Made by a program: the position numbers and the translations under genes. Positions 53,363-62,592 of a DNA stretch of 64,000 nt are shown here, piece after piece. The stretch is taken from contig NZ_RQXX01000001.1 of the NCBI RefSeq assembly GCF_004011175.1, positions 310,001 through 374,000 on the forward strand. The letters run 5' to 3'. Origin of the DNA: Mesobaculum littorinae (GTDB lineage: Bacteria; Pseudomonadota; Alphaproteobacteria; Rhodobacterales; Rhodobacteraceae). A model generated the notes under the pieces. That model was not told the origin of the DNA, did not search any database, and saw only the letters and a list, made by a program, of their open reading frames with translations. Positions within the stretch are counted from its first letter, which is position 1. The number at the start of each line of letters is the position of its first letter.

Positions 53363-54214
53363 ATGCCCCTCAGCCTTCTCGTCGTCTCGAGCGAGACCCC
53401 CGACCAGCAGGCCGCACGGCGCAAGCGTTCGGGCCTCGCCTCGCACGAAACCTATGCCGGAACCCTGCGGCAGATGCTGGGCGAGGTCGAGATCGCGCAG
53501 GCCTCCTGCGTCGACGGGGCTGCCGACCCGCCGCGGGATCTGGCGCGGTTCGACGGCGTGATCTTCGCCGGATCGCCGATCCAGATGCACGAGGACCGGC
53601 CCGAGGTCCGACAGGCCGCACGCTTCATGGCGGCGGTGTTCGAGTCCGGGTCGCCCGCCTTCGGGTCCTGCGCCGGGCTGCAGATCGCCGCCGTCGCGGC
53701 GGGGGGCACCGTGCGCCCGCGTGCGGCCCCGATGAACGCCTGTTTCTCGCGCAACATCGTCGCGACCGAGGCCGGCCGCGGGCACCCCATGCTGGGCGGA
53801 CGTCCGGGAGCGTGGGACGCGCCGACGATGCATTCGGCGATCGTCGACCGGCTTCCCGCGGGCGGCCGCACGCTGGCCCGCAGCCGCGACGTCCCTGTCG
53901 AGGCGGCCGAGATCCGTTCAGGTGCGGGCGTGTTCTGGGGCGTGCAGTATCATCCCGAACTGGCGCTGACCGAGATCGCCGATGCGCTCAGGGCGCAGAC
54001 GGCGGCGCTGATCCGGCAGGATCTGGCCCGCGACGACAGCGCGGTCGACCGCTATGCCGCCGATCTGGAAACGCTGGAGGAGACTCCGGCTCGAAGGGAT
54101 CTCGCCTGGCAACTGGGTCTCGATGACGAGGTCGTCGACCTGCGCCACCGTAGACGCGAGATCGCGAATTTCCTGCGGTTCCTGGGTGCACCGGCGGGGC
54201 CGGGGGCGGACTGA
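53363..54214 (+). CDS. Class I glutamine amidotransferase-like protein
   Basis: A 283-residue protein with a triad-type GATase fold: FDGVIFAGSPIQMHEDRPEV, nucleophile Cys in PAFGSCAGLQIAAVAAGG (usual motif GxCxGxQ), and the His-x-x-Glu-like VFWGVQYHPELALTEI, in which HPE gives the catalytic His and Glu. The C-terminal helical extension (residues about 205-283) is unusual for the simple GATase of guaA or carA. The partner (amide acceptor) enzyme is not encoded next to it; gamma-glutamyl hydrolase-like activity is possible. GGAG precedes ATG 53363. Confidence 0.8.
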   Translation: MPLSLLVVSSETPDQQAARRKRSGLASHETYAGTLRQMLGEVEIAQASCVDGAADPPRDLARFDGVIFAGSPIQMHEDRPEVRQAARFMAAVFESGSPAFGSCAGLQIAAVAAGGTVRPRAAPMNACFSRNIVATEAGRGHPMLGGRPGAWDAPTMHSAIVDRLPAGGRTLARSRDVPVEAAEIRSGAGVFWGVQYHPELALTEIADALRAQTAALIRQDLARDDSAVDRYAADLETLEETPARRDLAWQLGLDDEVVDLRHRRREIANFLRFLGAPAGPGAD

Positions 54215-54518
54215 CTGCGCCGCGGCCGAAAGAGATCGGCAACCAGAGCCAGGCCGACGCGACCCTTAGCCAATGGGAGCATGCCGAATTCCGGGCGTGC
54301 TGTCGGCTGTCTGCAAAGCGTCGGCTATAGCCCGAAGAAATGCAGGCGGCTACGGGGGGCGTGACCAGTGCGGTTCCGCGCTGCCGAAAGGGCAGGGCGG
54401 TGCCCCCCGGATCGCCTGCGGGGAGGCCGGAGTGAGACGGAGCCGGCTGCTTGGGTCTTGACCCGACAAAATCGGTCGGAATAAAGCTGAACGGCGCCGC
54501 GCCCCGAGGATCCGCCAG
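54215..54518. other. Intergenic region upstream of the siderophore locus
   Basis: 304 bp without a gene; it carries the probable araC promoter at its right end. Confidence 0.45.
54458..54486 (+). promoter_or_regulatory. Probable promoter of the AraC-type regulator gene
   Basis: TTGACC and ATAAAG hexamers separated by 17 bp, 33 bp upstream of the ATG. The spacer holds CCGACAAAATCGGTCGG, an inverted repeat similar to a sequence in front of the receptor gene (55418-55435). Confidence 0.5.
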
Positions 54519-55415
54519 ATGAGTTTCAGCCCCCGCATGACTGCCTTCGTGACCGGCATTTCGGTCACGGACGCGTTGTGCACGCTGTCGCTGGACGGGA
54601 TCGTGATCGATCTGTGGCGGGTGCAGTCCGACGCGGGCGCGCGGGGGCGCTATGTCTCGCCCGATCCGCGCATCGTGGTCGAGCTGGACCGCGCCAGCCT
54701 GTCCCTGTCGCGCCGGCCCGAGCCGGTGCCGCCCGCCGGGCCCGTGCACTACGTTCCCGCCGGGGTCGAGACCTACGCGCATTGCGCCGCGGCGGGGCCG
54801 ATCCGGCATCTCGACCTGCATTTCGACAGCGAGGCGCTGCGACGTATCGTGCCCGGGGGCGACCTGTCGCGCCCGCGGCTGATGCAGCACGCCCGCCGGT
54901 GCGAGGCTCTGGCCCTCATGCTGGCCGATCACTGCGCCGCGCCCGAGCGGGGGGATGACCTCGCCCTGGCGTTGGTCGCGGCGCTGGCCATCGACCTGCT
55001 GGGGCCGCCGCCGTTGCCGCACGACGCCGCCACCTCCGCGCCCGCGCGCGGCGGGCTGACGGGCTGGCAGCTTGACCGGGTGACGGGGCATCTGCGCGAC
55101 AACCTCACCCGCCGCGTCCCGGTGGAGGAACTGGCCGCGCTGGCCGGGCTGTCGCCGTCGTGGTTCGCACGCGCCTTCAAGATCTCGACCGGGGTGCCGC
55201 CGCACCGCTGGCACATGCGGGCCCGGATCGACCGGGCCGAGGCGCTGCTGCACGGCGGTCTCGGACCGGCCGAGACGGCGGCCGCCACCGGGTTTTCCGA
55301 TCAGGCGCACCTGACGCGGACCTTCCGCGCGCTGCGTGGCATCACCCCGGCCGCGGCGAGGCGCAATGCGGCCGCGCCCCGCGCTTTGCCGCAGTCCGCT
55401 TCAAACGGCGGTTGA
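54519..55415 (+). CDS. AraC family transcriptional regulator of siderophore uptake
   Basis: A 298-residue protein whose last 100 residues hold the two AraC helix-turn-helices: VEELAALAGLSPSWFARAFK and AETAAATGFSDQAHLTRTFR followed by ALRGITPAAARR. The N-terminal 170 residues would be the sensor. Its position directly before the TonB-dependent receptor (100 bp), same strand, matches the PchR/AlcR-type layout in which the intracellular ferri-siderophore activates the locus. A shared sequence element upstream of both genes supports this. Confidence 0.87.
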   Translation: MSFSPRMTAFVTGISVTDALCTLSLDGIVIDLWRVQSDAGARGRYVSPDPRIVVELDRASLSLSRRPEPVPPAGPVHYVPAGVETYAHCAAAGPIRHLDLHFDSEALRRIVPGGDLSRPRLMQHARRCEALALMLADHCAAPERGDDLALALVAALAIDLLGPPPLPHDAATSAPARGGLTGWQLDRVTGHLRDNLTRRVPVEELAALAGLSPSWFARAFKISTGVPPHRWHMRARIDRAEALLHGGLGPAETAAATGFSDQAHLTRTFRALRGITPAAARRNAAAPRALPQSASNGG

Positions 55416-55417
55416 TT

Positions 55418-55435
55418 CCGACAAGATCGATCAGG
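55418..55435 (+). promoter_or_regulatory. Candidate AraC-regulator box upstream of the receptor gene
   Basis: CCGACAAGATCGATCAGG resembles CCGACAAAATCGGTCGG at 54463-54479; both are immediately preceded by TTGA (TTGACC and TTGATT). It may be a binding site shared by the two promoters. It lies 81-98 bp before the receptor start. Confidence 0.4.
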
Positions 55436-55515
55436 TTCGACCTGCCAGGGTGGCGCCGATCCTCGGAGCACGGTCCCGCCGTGCCCCGCCAGACGCTGAC
55501 GAAGGACCACCCCAG

Positions 55516-57699
55516 ATGACACGTTCGATGCAAGCTGGCCCCGGGGCCGATCTCAGGGCCGGCCTCAGGGCCGGCTTCAAGGATACCCTCAGGGATGGCC
55601 TCCGCGTCGGTCTCAGGGGCGGCACGGCCGCGCTTGCGCTGATGTTGCCCGCCATGGCCACGGCGCAGGACACGCTGGGCACCATCGTGCTCGAGGCCGA
55701 GGAAGACGCCGGCACCGGCCCGGTGGGCGGCATCGCCAACCCGGTCACGACGACGGGGGCGGGGACGCCAACGCCCCTCAACGAGATCCCGCAAAGCGTC
55801 ACCGTCATCGGCAGCGAGGCTCTGGAGGCGCGCAACGTCACCACCGTGGGCGAGGCGCTGCGCTATTCGGCGGGCGTCTTCTCCGAGGTCTACGGCGACG
55901 ACGGGGACTACGACTGGCACTTCATCCGCGGGTTCCAGTCCGACCAGACTGGGGTGTTCTGGGACGGGGTGCAGAACCTCTCCTACGGGTTCGGATCGCT
56001 CTACGTCGATCCCTACACGCTGGAGCGGATCGAGGTGCTGCGCGGCCCGGCCTCGGTGCTCTACGGCGGGTCGAACCCCGGCGGCGTGCTGAACTACGTC
56101 TCGAAACGTCCCGGCGGGCGGGTGCGCGAACTGACCTTCGGCGCCAACGACGCGGGCCGGGTCTGGACCGGCATCGACTGGGGTGACGACCTGGGGCAGG
56201 GGCGCGCCTACCGCCTGACCGCGCGGATCGAGGGGGGCGACACCTACGACGACTTCAACGACGGCGTGCGCGGCGTCGTGGCGCCGGGACTGTCCTTCAC
56301 GCTCGACAGCGGTACCAAGGTCACATTGCTGGGCAACTACACCCATGCCGACGAACAGCATTCGGGCGGCACCTTCCTGCCCTATTACGGCACCGTCGTG
56401 CCCGCGGATTTCGGCACGATCGACCCCGAGACGAACTTTTCCGACCCGGACTGGGATTACTACGACCGCCGCCAGGGGGCGCTAACCGCCATCGTCGAGC
56501 ACGAGTTCGGCAATGGCTGGAGCCTTGGCGCCACCGGCCGCATCGCCCATGCCGAGATCGAAGAGGGGTATTTCTATCCCTCGGGCTACGACGGGTTCCA
56601 GCCGCAGCCGGGCGACGCGGGGCAGCTTTCGCTGGGCGCCTTCACCCATGACAGCACGCTCGATGCCTACGAGGGCGATCTGCACGTCGCGGGCGACATC
56701 ACGACAGGGGGCGTCCGCCACGACCTGCTGGTGGGCATCGACGCGCGGCGGTTCGAACTGGACCAGACCCAGACCTCGAACTTCACCTTCACCGCCGACC
56801 CGCTGGATCCTACCGCCCCCGGCACGCCGGTGATGGGCGACCCCTATATCGACGGGGTGACCACGCAGGACGTCTTTGCGATCTATGCGCAGGACCAGCT
56901 GCGGTTCGGGCAGGGGTGGATCGCCACCGCCAACCTGCGCCACGACTGGGTGACGACCGAGACGCGCGGCCTGACCGAGTTCGTGCGTGAGGACAGCGAA
57001 ACCTCGTACCGCGCCGGTCTGGCCTATGAATTCGCCAATGGTCTGACCCCCTACGCCGCGGCGTCCAGCTTCTTCCTGCCGACCATAGCCTCGCCCGCCG
57101 AGGGCGTGACCAAGCCCGAATCGGGCGACCAGATCGAGCTGGGGGTCAAGTATGCGCCCGCGGGGATGGATGCCTTCGTCACCGCCTCGGTCTTTCGGAT
57201 CGACCGTGAAAACGTGATCACGGGGACCTTCGGGAATTACAGTCAGCTGGGCGAGGTGCGCAGCCAGGGGGTCGAAGTCGAAGGCCACTACGGGTTCGGC
57301 AACGGGGTCCGCCTGCAGGCAGCGGCAACGATGCTGGATCTCGAGGTTACAGAGGATGCCAACCTCGATCTGGTGGGCAACAGCCCTGTGCTGATCCCCG
57401 AAACCCAAGCGGCGCTGCGGCTGGACTACGACTTTGACGGCGGGCTTCAGGGCCTGAGCCTGGGCGCGGGCCTGCGCTACCAGGGCGAAAGCTGGGCGGA
57501 CGAGGCCAATACGCTGAAGGTCGGGACGGCAACGCTGGTCGATCTTTACGCGGGCTACGACTGGGACAACGGCTGGGGCCTCGACCTGGCCGCGACGAAT
57601 ATCGGCGACGAGGCCTACGTCACCGGGTGCCGCGGGCTGGTCACATGCTCCTACGGGGCGGGGCGACAGATCAGCCTCGACCTGACCCGGCGCTGGTAA
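55516..57699 (+). CDS. TonB-dependent siderophore receptor
   Basis: A 727-residue outer-membrane gated channel. A positively charged N-terminus with repeated GLR-type segments leads to a signal sequence cleaved near ATAQDTL. The TonB-box region GTIVLEA is followed by the plug domain (NEIPQSVTVIGSEALEARNV, FIRGFQSDQTG, IEVLRGPASVLYGGSNPGGV with LNYVSKRPGG). The 22-strand barrel ends in a terminal aromatic signal, ISLDLTRRW. GPASVLYG...GGVLNYVSK identifies the siderophore-receptor subfamily (FhuA/FpvA-like). Belongs with the AraC gene upstream and the ABC and binding-protein genes downstream. Confidence 0.93.
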   Translation: MTRSMQAGPGADLRAGLRAGFKDTLRDGLRVGLRGGTAALALMLPAMATAQDTLGTIVLEAEEDAGTGPVGGIANPVTTTGAGTPTPLNEIPQSVTVIGSEALEARNVTTVGEALRYSAGVFSEVYGDDGDYDWHFIRGFQSDQTGVFWDGVQNLSYGFGSLYVDPYTLERIEVLRGPASVLYGGSNPGGVLNYVSKRPGGRVRELTFGANDAGRVWTGIDWGDDLGQGRAYRLTARIEGGDTYDDFNDGVRGVVAPGLSFTLDSGTKVTLLGNYTHADEQHSGGTFLPYYGTVVPADFGTIDPETNFSDPDWDYYDRRQGALTAIVEHEFGNGWSLGATGRIAHAEIEEGYFYPSGYDGFQPQPGDAGQLSLGAFTHDSTLDAYEGDLHVAGDITTGGVRHDLLVGIDARRFELDQTQTSNFTFTADPLDPTAPGTPVMGDPYIDGVTTQDVFAIYAQDQLRFGQGWIATANLRHDWVTTETRGLTEFVREDSETSYRAGLAYEFANGLTPYAAASSFFLPTIASPAEGVTKPESGDQIELGVKYAPAGMDAFVTASVFRIDRENVITGTFGNYSQLGEVRSQGVEVEGHYGFGNGVRLQAAATMLDLEVTEDANLDLVGNSPVLIPETQAALRLDYDFDGGLQGLSLGAGLRYQGESWADEANTLKVGTATLVDLYAGYDWDNGWGLDLAATNIGDEAYVTGCRGLVTCSYGAGRQISLDLTRRW

Positions 57700-57822
57700 G
57701 CGGCGGCCCGGACGCCTAGAGAGGCGCCCGGGACCGCACCGGCCGGATCGCGCAGCCTCCGGAACCGTCCGGTGGGGCGCGGGCGATCTTGGGGCGGCCG
57801 ACGCGACGACAAGGAGTGACCC

Positions 57823-59502
57823 ATGCGAAGGTTCCTGGCCTACTACCGCCCCTGGGCCGGCCTCTTCTGGCTGGATTTCGGCTGCGCGGTCTTCGCGGGA
57901 CTGCTCGAACTTGCCTTCCCGCTCGCGGTGCAAAGCTTCATCGACCGGCTGCTGCCTTCTGGCAACTGGGGGATCATCGCGCTGGCCACGGCGGCGCTGG
58001 CGCTGATCTACCTGCTGAATACCGCGCTGATGGCCGTGGTGACCTACTGGGGCCACATGCTGGGCATCAACATCGAAACCGAGATGCGCGCCCGGGCCTT
58101 CGCCCACCTGCAGAGGCTGTCGTTCTCCTTCTACGACAAGCAGCGCACCGGGCGGCTGGTGGCCCGCGTCACACGCGACCTGGAGGAGATCGGCGAGATC
58201 GCGCATCATGGCCCCGAGGATCTGTTCATCGCGGTCATGACCTTCGCGGGGGCCTTCGCGCTGATGCTGTGGATCAACGTGCCGCTGGCGCTGGTCTCCG
58301 CGGTGATCGTGCCCGCGATGACGGCCGTCACCGTGATCTACGGCAGCCGGATGACGCGCACCTGGCAGACGATCCTGGGGCGCGTGGCCGATTTCAACGT
58401 GAGGCTGGAAGAGAACGTGGGCGGCATGCGCGTGGTGCAGGCCTTTGCCAACGAACGCCACGAACAGACGCTTTTTGCCCGCGACAACGCGAATTACCGG
58501 CAGGCCAAGCTGGACGCCTATCGCGTCATGGCGGGGTCGGTGTCGCTGACCTACATGGGGATGCGCGCGGTGCAGGTGATCGTCATGGTCGTCGGTGCCT
58601 GGCTGGTGCTGCAGGGCGGGCTGACCGAAGGCGGATTCGTCGCCTTCTTGTTGCTCGTCGGCGTCCTGTTGCGCCCGGTGGAAAAGATCGCCGCGGTGAT
58701 CGAGCTTTATCCCCGCGGGCTGGCCGGGTTTCGCCGCTACTGCGACCTTCTGGATACCGTGCCCGAGATCGCCGACCGCCCCGGCGCGCGCCCTGCGCCC
58801 GCCTTCCGCGGCGAGGTCGAGTTTGAAAATCTGCGCTTCGGCTACGACGAAGCGCGCCCGGTGCTGGATGGCATCACGGCGCGGATCGGGGCGGGCAAGA
58901 CCGCGGCCTTCATCGGCCAGTCGGGGGCGGGCAAGAGCACGCTTCTCAGCCTCGTGCCGCGGTTCTACGAGGCCGCCGGCGGCGCCATCCGCATCGACGG
59001 CCACGACATCCGCGACCTGACGCTGGACTCGCTGCGCGCGCAGATCGGCATCGTTCAGCAGGACGTGTTCCTGTTCGGCGGCACGCTGGGCGACAACATC
59101 GCCTATGGCCGGATCGGCGCGACGCGGGACGAGATCGTCGCGGTCGCCGAGCAGGCCAGCCTCGGCCCGCTGATCGCCGCGCTTCCCGACGGGCTCGACA
59201 CCATCGTGGGCGAACGCGGCGTGACGCTCTCGGGCGGGCAGAAGCAGCGGGTCGCCATCGCCCGCGCCTTTCTCAAGAACCCGCCGATCCTGATTCTGGA
59301 CGAGGCGACCTCGGCGCTGGATACCGAAACCGAGCGTGCGATCCAGACCGCGCTGGACGCGCTGTCGAAGGACCGCACCACGCTGGTCATTGCCCACAGG
59401 CTGGACACCATCCGCGACGCCGACATGGTGTTCCGGCTGGAGGGTGGCGGGCTTGAACGCCTGAACGGGGCGCCGGTCGAACCGGCCCGCGTCTGGGCCT
59501 GA
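57823..59502 (+). CDS. One-piece ABC transporter (transmembrane + ATPase), siderophore locus
   Basis: A 559-residue half-transporter of the ABC exporter fold: six transmembrane helices (residues 1 to about 310, with RMTRTWQTILGRVADFNVRL and EENVGGMRVVQAFANERHEQ in the coupling region), then an ATPase domain with Walker A FIGQSGAGKSTLLSLVP, signature LSGGQKQRVAIARAF, Walker B ILILDEATSALD and the switch His (VIAHRLDTIRDAD). It likely works as a homodimer. No FecCD-type permease is present, so it might import the ferri-siderophore (IrtAB-like exporters-turned-importers are a precedent) or export a siderophore. Confidence 0.9.
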   Translation: MRRFLAYYRPWAGLFWLDFGCAVFAGLLELAFPLAVQSFIDRLLPSGNWGIIALATAALALIYLLNTALMAVVTYWGHMLGINIETEMRARAFAHLQRLSFSFYDKQRTGRLVARVTRDLEEIGEIAHHGPEDLFIAVMTFAGAFALMLWINVPLALVSAVIVPAMTAVTVIYGSRMTRTWQTILGRVADFNVRLEENVGGMRVVQAFANERHEQTLFARDNANYRQAKLDAYRVMAGSVSLTYMGMRAVQVIVMVVGAWLVLQGGLTEGGFVAFLLLVGVLLRPVEKIAAVIELYPRGLAGFRRYCDLLDTVPEIADRPGARPAPAFRGEVEFENLRFGYDEARPVLDGITARIGAGKTAAFIGQSGAGKSTLLSLVPRFYEAAGGAIRIDGHDIRDLTLDSLRAQIGIVQQDVFLFGGTLGDNIAYGRIGATRDEIVAVAEQASLGPLIAALPDGLDTIVGERGVTLSGGQKQRVAIARAFLKNPPILILDEATSALDTETERAIQTALDALSKDRTTLVIAHRLDTIRDADMVFRLEGGGLERLNGAPVEPARVWA

Positions 59503-59559
59503 CCTGCCCCTGGAATGACCGCGCGTCCCGCGCGCACCGACACCGAAAGGACCCCGCCC

Positions 59560-60504
59560 ATGCTGCGTGCCCTGTTCCTGCCTCTGGCATTGCCTCTTGC
59601 GCTGCTGTCGGCGCCCCTCGCGGCGCAGGAGTTTCCGCTGACCATCGACCACCGCTTCGGGCAGACCGCGATCCCCGACCGTCCCGCGCGCGTCGCGACG
59701 CTGGACTACGCGGGCGCCGACGACCTTCTGGCGCTGGGCGTGCAGCCCGTGGCGCTGCGCTACTGGTATGGCGACCACCCCCGCGCGGTCTGGCCCTGGG
59801 CCGAGCCGCTGCTGGAAGGCGCGCCCGAGATCCTGCGCGGGCAAATCAATTTCGAACAGGTGGCGGCGGCAAAGCCGGACGTGATCATCGCGCTCTGGTC
59901 CGGCATCGACCGGGCGGCCTATGACCGGCTGTCGCAGATCGCCCCCGTCGTCGCGCCGCCCCGGGGTGTGGACCCCTTCGCGCTGCCCTGGGACGACCGG
60001 GCGATGATTGCCGGCCGCGCGGTGGGGCGCGAGGATCTGGCGCGCCGGAAGGTGGCCGAGATCGACGCGTTGTTCGACGCGGCCGCCGAGGATCACCCGC
60101 ACTGGCAGGGGCTAACCGCCACAGTGGCCTACATGTGGGACGATCGGCCGGGCGTCTATGGATCGCAGGATATCCGGGCGCAGATCCTGTCGCGGCTGGG
60201 GTTCGAGACGCCCGCCGCGGTCGATGCCGGGGTGCCCGGTGGCGGCTTTTCGACCGACATCTCGGCCGAAAGCATCGGCCTGATGGAGGCCGACGTGATC
60301 CTGTGGTTCGCGACGGACGGGGATTTCTCGGGCGTCGAGGCCCTGCCGACGCGGCGGTTCCTCGAGGCCAATGACCGCGGCGACGAGATATTCGTCGACG
60401 CGCTGCTGGCGGGGGCCTTTTCGCATGCCTCGCTGCTCAGCCTGCCATATACGCTGGATCACCTCGTCCCGGCGCTGGAAGAGGTGCTGCCGGCCGCCGA
60501 CTGA
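59560..60504 (+). CDS. Periplasmic iron-siderophore binding protein (FepB/FhuD-type)
   Basis: A 314-residue class III substrate-binding protein: signal peptide MLRALFLPLALPLALLSAPL with cleavage after AAA-type AQE, the family start IDHRFGQTAIPDRPARVATL, then YAGADDLLALGVQPVALRYW, FEQVAAAKPDVIIALWSGID and the second lobe after a long helix (AVGREDLARRKVAEIDALFD). Start at ATG 59560 after AAAGGA. It follows the ABC gene by 57 bp and completes the locus: outer-membrane receptor, ABC unit, binding protein. The ligand is presumably a ferri-siderophore; type unknown. Confidence 0.92.
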   Translation: MLRALFLPLALPLALLSAPLAAQEFPLTIDHRFGQTAIPDRPARVATLDYAGADDLLALGVQPVALRYWYGDHPRAVWPWAEPLLEGAPEILRGQINFEQVAAAKPDVIIALWSGIDRAAYDRLSQIAPVVAPPRGVDPFALPWDDRAMIAGRAVGREDLARRKVAEIDALFDAAAEDHPHWQGLTATVAYMWDDRPGVYGSQDIRAQILSRLGFETPAAVDAGVPGGGFSTDISAESIGLMEADVILWFATDGDFSGVEALPTRRFLEANDRGDEIFVDALLAGAFSHASLLSLPYTLDHLVPALEEVLPAAD

Positions 60505-60680
60505 CGGGATGGTCCGGGAAAGCGCGGGCAGGCTGGCGCCGTGCGGCAGGGGTCGCCGCGCCTGTCACAGCCTGTTGTCTTCCCGACCGGCCGCGCCCTG
60601 AACGTATCCAAGGGTCGCCTGTCCGCCATGGCGGTTGCGCCCGGCGGGCGCCGCGGGGCCCTGAGGGGCCCCGGCGCGGA

Positions 60681-61010
60681 TCACATCGCGAAGGACGTGC
60701 CGCAGCCGCAGGACGAGGCGGCGTTGGGGTTATCGATGACGAACCGCGCGCCGATCAGCTCTTCGGTAAAGTCGATGGTGGCCCCGGCAAGGAAGGGCAG
60801 CGACACGCTGTCGACCAGCACCTTCTGTCCGTCCTTTTCGAGAACCAGGTCGTCGTCGGCGGGGGCGTCCAGCTTGATGTCGTACTGAAAGCCCGAGCAG
60901 CCGCCGCCTTCGACCGCGACGCGCAGCGCCTGGCCGTCGCCCGCGGCGTCGATTTCGGCCAGCCGCGCGAAGGCACGGTCGGTCACTTTGGGGGGAAGCG
61001 TCAAATCCAT
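60681..61010 (-). CDS. erpA: A-type iron-sulfur carrier (ErpA/IscA family)
   Basis: A 109-residue Fe-S carrier with the three conserved cysteines: C in EGGGCSGFQYDIKLD and two in SSCGCGTSF. It begins MDLTLPPKVTDRAFARLAEI. It takes part in assembling and passing [4Fe-4S] clusters to apoproteins. The ATG at 61010 is preferred to an upstream start (61088), which would overlap the divergent dgt start. Assignment to ErpA rather than IscA is tentative; in Rhodobacterales one such gene commonly lies opposite dgt (recalled). Confidence 0.9.
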   Translation of the reverse strand: MDLTLPPKVTDRAFARLAEIDAAGDGQALRVAVEGGGCSGFQYDIKLDAPADDDLVLEKDGQKVLVDSVSLPFLAGATIDFTEELIGARFVIDNPNAASSCGCGTSFAM

Positions 61011-61086
61011 GGGGTTTCGCGTTTTCTCTGTGGCACGAGTTGAATATATGGGGCGCGAGACGAGGCGACAAGAACGGGCAGGACAC

Positions 61087-62259
61087 ATGTCGGCGCCATA
61101 TGCATCGGACCCGGCGGCAAGCCGCGGACGGCTTCACCCGGAACGCGACAGCACGTTCCGGTCAGCCTTTCAGCGCGACCGCGACAGGATCATCCACGCC
61201 TCGGCCTTTCGGCGGTTGAAGCACAAGACACAGGTCTTCATCGAGCATGAGGGCGATTATTTCCGCACGCGCCTGACCCACTCGATCGAGGTGGCGCAGG
61301 TCGCACGCACCGTGGCCGGGGTGCTCGGGCTCAATACCGAGCTGGCCGAGGCCGTCGCGCTGGCGCATGACCTGGGCCATCCGCCCTTCGGTCACACCGG
61401 CGAGGATGCGCTGAAGGACCTGATGGAGCCCTATGGCGGCTTCGATCACAACGCGCAGGCGATCCGCATCGTCACCTCTCTGGAACGGCACTACGCCGAC
61501 TGGGACGGGCTGAACCTCACGTGGGAAACGTTGGAAGGTATCGCCAAGCACAACGGCCCCGTTCCCGCGCCGGTGCCCTACGCGCTGGCCGACTACAACG
61601 CGCAGCAGGACCTCGAGCTCGACACCCACGCCTCGGCCGAGGCGCAGGTGGCGGCTCTTGCCGACGACATCGCCTACAACAACCATGACCTGCACGACGG
61701 TCTTCGGGCCGAGCTGTTTTCGACCGACGAACTAGCGCGGTTGCCGATCCTCGACCGCTGCTTTGCCGAGGTCGACCGGATCTGGCCCGACCTGAACTAT
61801 TACCGCCGCCGGCACGAGGCGCTGCGCCGTTTCTTCGGCGTGCTGGTCGAAGACGTGATCGCGGAGGCGCGCACCCGGCTGGAGGATATCGCGCCCGACA
61901 GCGCCGACGCGATCCGCCGCGCCGGACGGCCCGTGGCCCGGTTCTCGCCAGAGGTGTGGGAGCAGCTGCAGGTGACGCGCCGGTTCCTCTTCGACCGCAT
62001 GTACCGCGCGCCCTCGGTGGTCGAGATGCGGGTGCTGGTGACCGAGATCGTGCGCGATCTGTTCCCTCTTTTCATGGAACGGCCCGATCTTCTGCCGAAG
62101 CAGTGGCGCAAGGATGTCGAGCAGGTCGAGAGCGAACGTGACATGGCCCGCATCGTGGCCGACTACATCGCCGGGATGACCGACCGCTTCGCGATCCAGA
62201 CCCACGCCCGTTATTTCCGGGGCGGCGACACCCATCCGTCGCTGACCACCGCGCCCTGA
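61087..62259 (+). CDS. dgt: Deoxyguanosinetriphosphate triphosphohydrolase-like protein
   Basis: A 390-residue HD-domain dNTPase. Seen: RIIHASAFRRLKHKTQVFIE, metal-binding H in TRLTHSIEVAQVARTVAG, HD in VALAHDLGHPPFGHTGEDAL, and DDIAYNNHDLHDGLRAELFS (second Asp). It converts dNTP to deoxynucleoside and triphosphate, affecting the dNTP pool. ATG 61087 is preferred on family similarity (APYASDP...SRGR); AGGA lies 6 bp upstream. Divergent from the Fe-S carrier gene. Confidence 0.92.
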   Translation: MSAPYASDPAASRGRLHPERDSTFRSAFQRDRDRIIHASAFRRLKHKTQVFIEHEGDYFRTRLTHSIEVAQVARTVAGVLGLNTELAEAVALAHDLGHPPFGHTGEDALKDLMEPYGGFDHNAQAIRIVTSLERHYADWDGLNLTWETLEGIAKHNGPVPAPVPYALADYNAQQDLELDTHASAEAQVAALADDIAYNNHDLHDGLRAELFSTDELARLPILDRCFAEVDRIWPDLNYYRRRHEALRRFFGVLVEDVIAEARTRLEDIAPDSADAIRRAGRPVARFSPEVWEQLQVTRRFLFDRMYRAPSVVEMRVLVTEIVRDLFPLFMERPDLLPKQWRKDVEQVESERDMARIVADYIAGMTDRFAIQTHARYFRGGDTHPSLTTAP

Positions 62260-62592
62260 TCCCCGGGCGCCGGTCCCGGCCGTGGCCGGGCCGGTTCGCC
62301 GTCGGCCCCCCGGGGGCCGTGCACCGAACACGGTCGGACGCGCGCGACTGAGGCGACACGAGAGGGGCGCGGGCGCCCCTGCCGCCGGGCGCGCCGTCTG
62401 ACCGGGGCGCATTGCGGCGCGGGGGGGGCAATACCCCGCGCCGCGCAGGGGTGGGCCTGGTCGCGGCGGCGGGCGTCGCGTCCATGGCGCAGAATCGTGC
62501 GTCGGCCCTTGCCGACCCCCCGTCGCGCCCCAAGTCACGCGAAATTGCTGCGCGGGCTGCGCTGCAGCATACCCTGTTACGGAAGGACCGGG
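62260..62592. other. Intergenic region, 333 bp
   Basis: GC-rich with a G8 run near 62420; no gene recognised. It should hold the promoter of the antiporter gene. Confidence 0.4.

Noticed and set aside
56482-60102. 1206-codon open frame antisense to the siderophore locus
   Set aside because: Covers three well-identified plus-strand genes; no ribosome-binding site and no recognisable domain.
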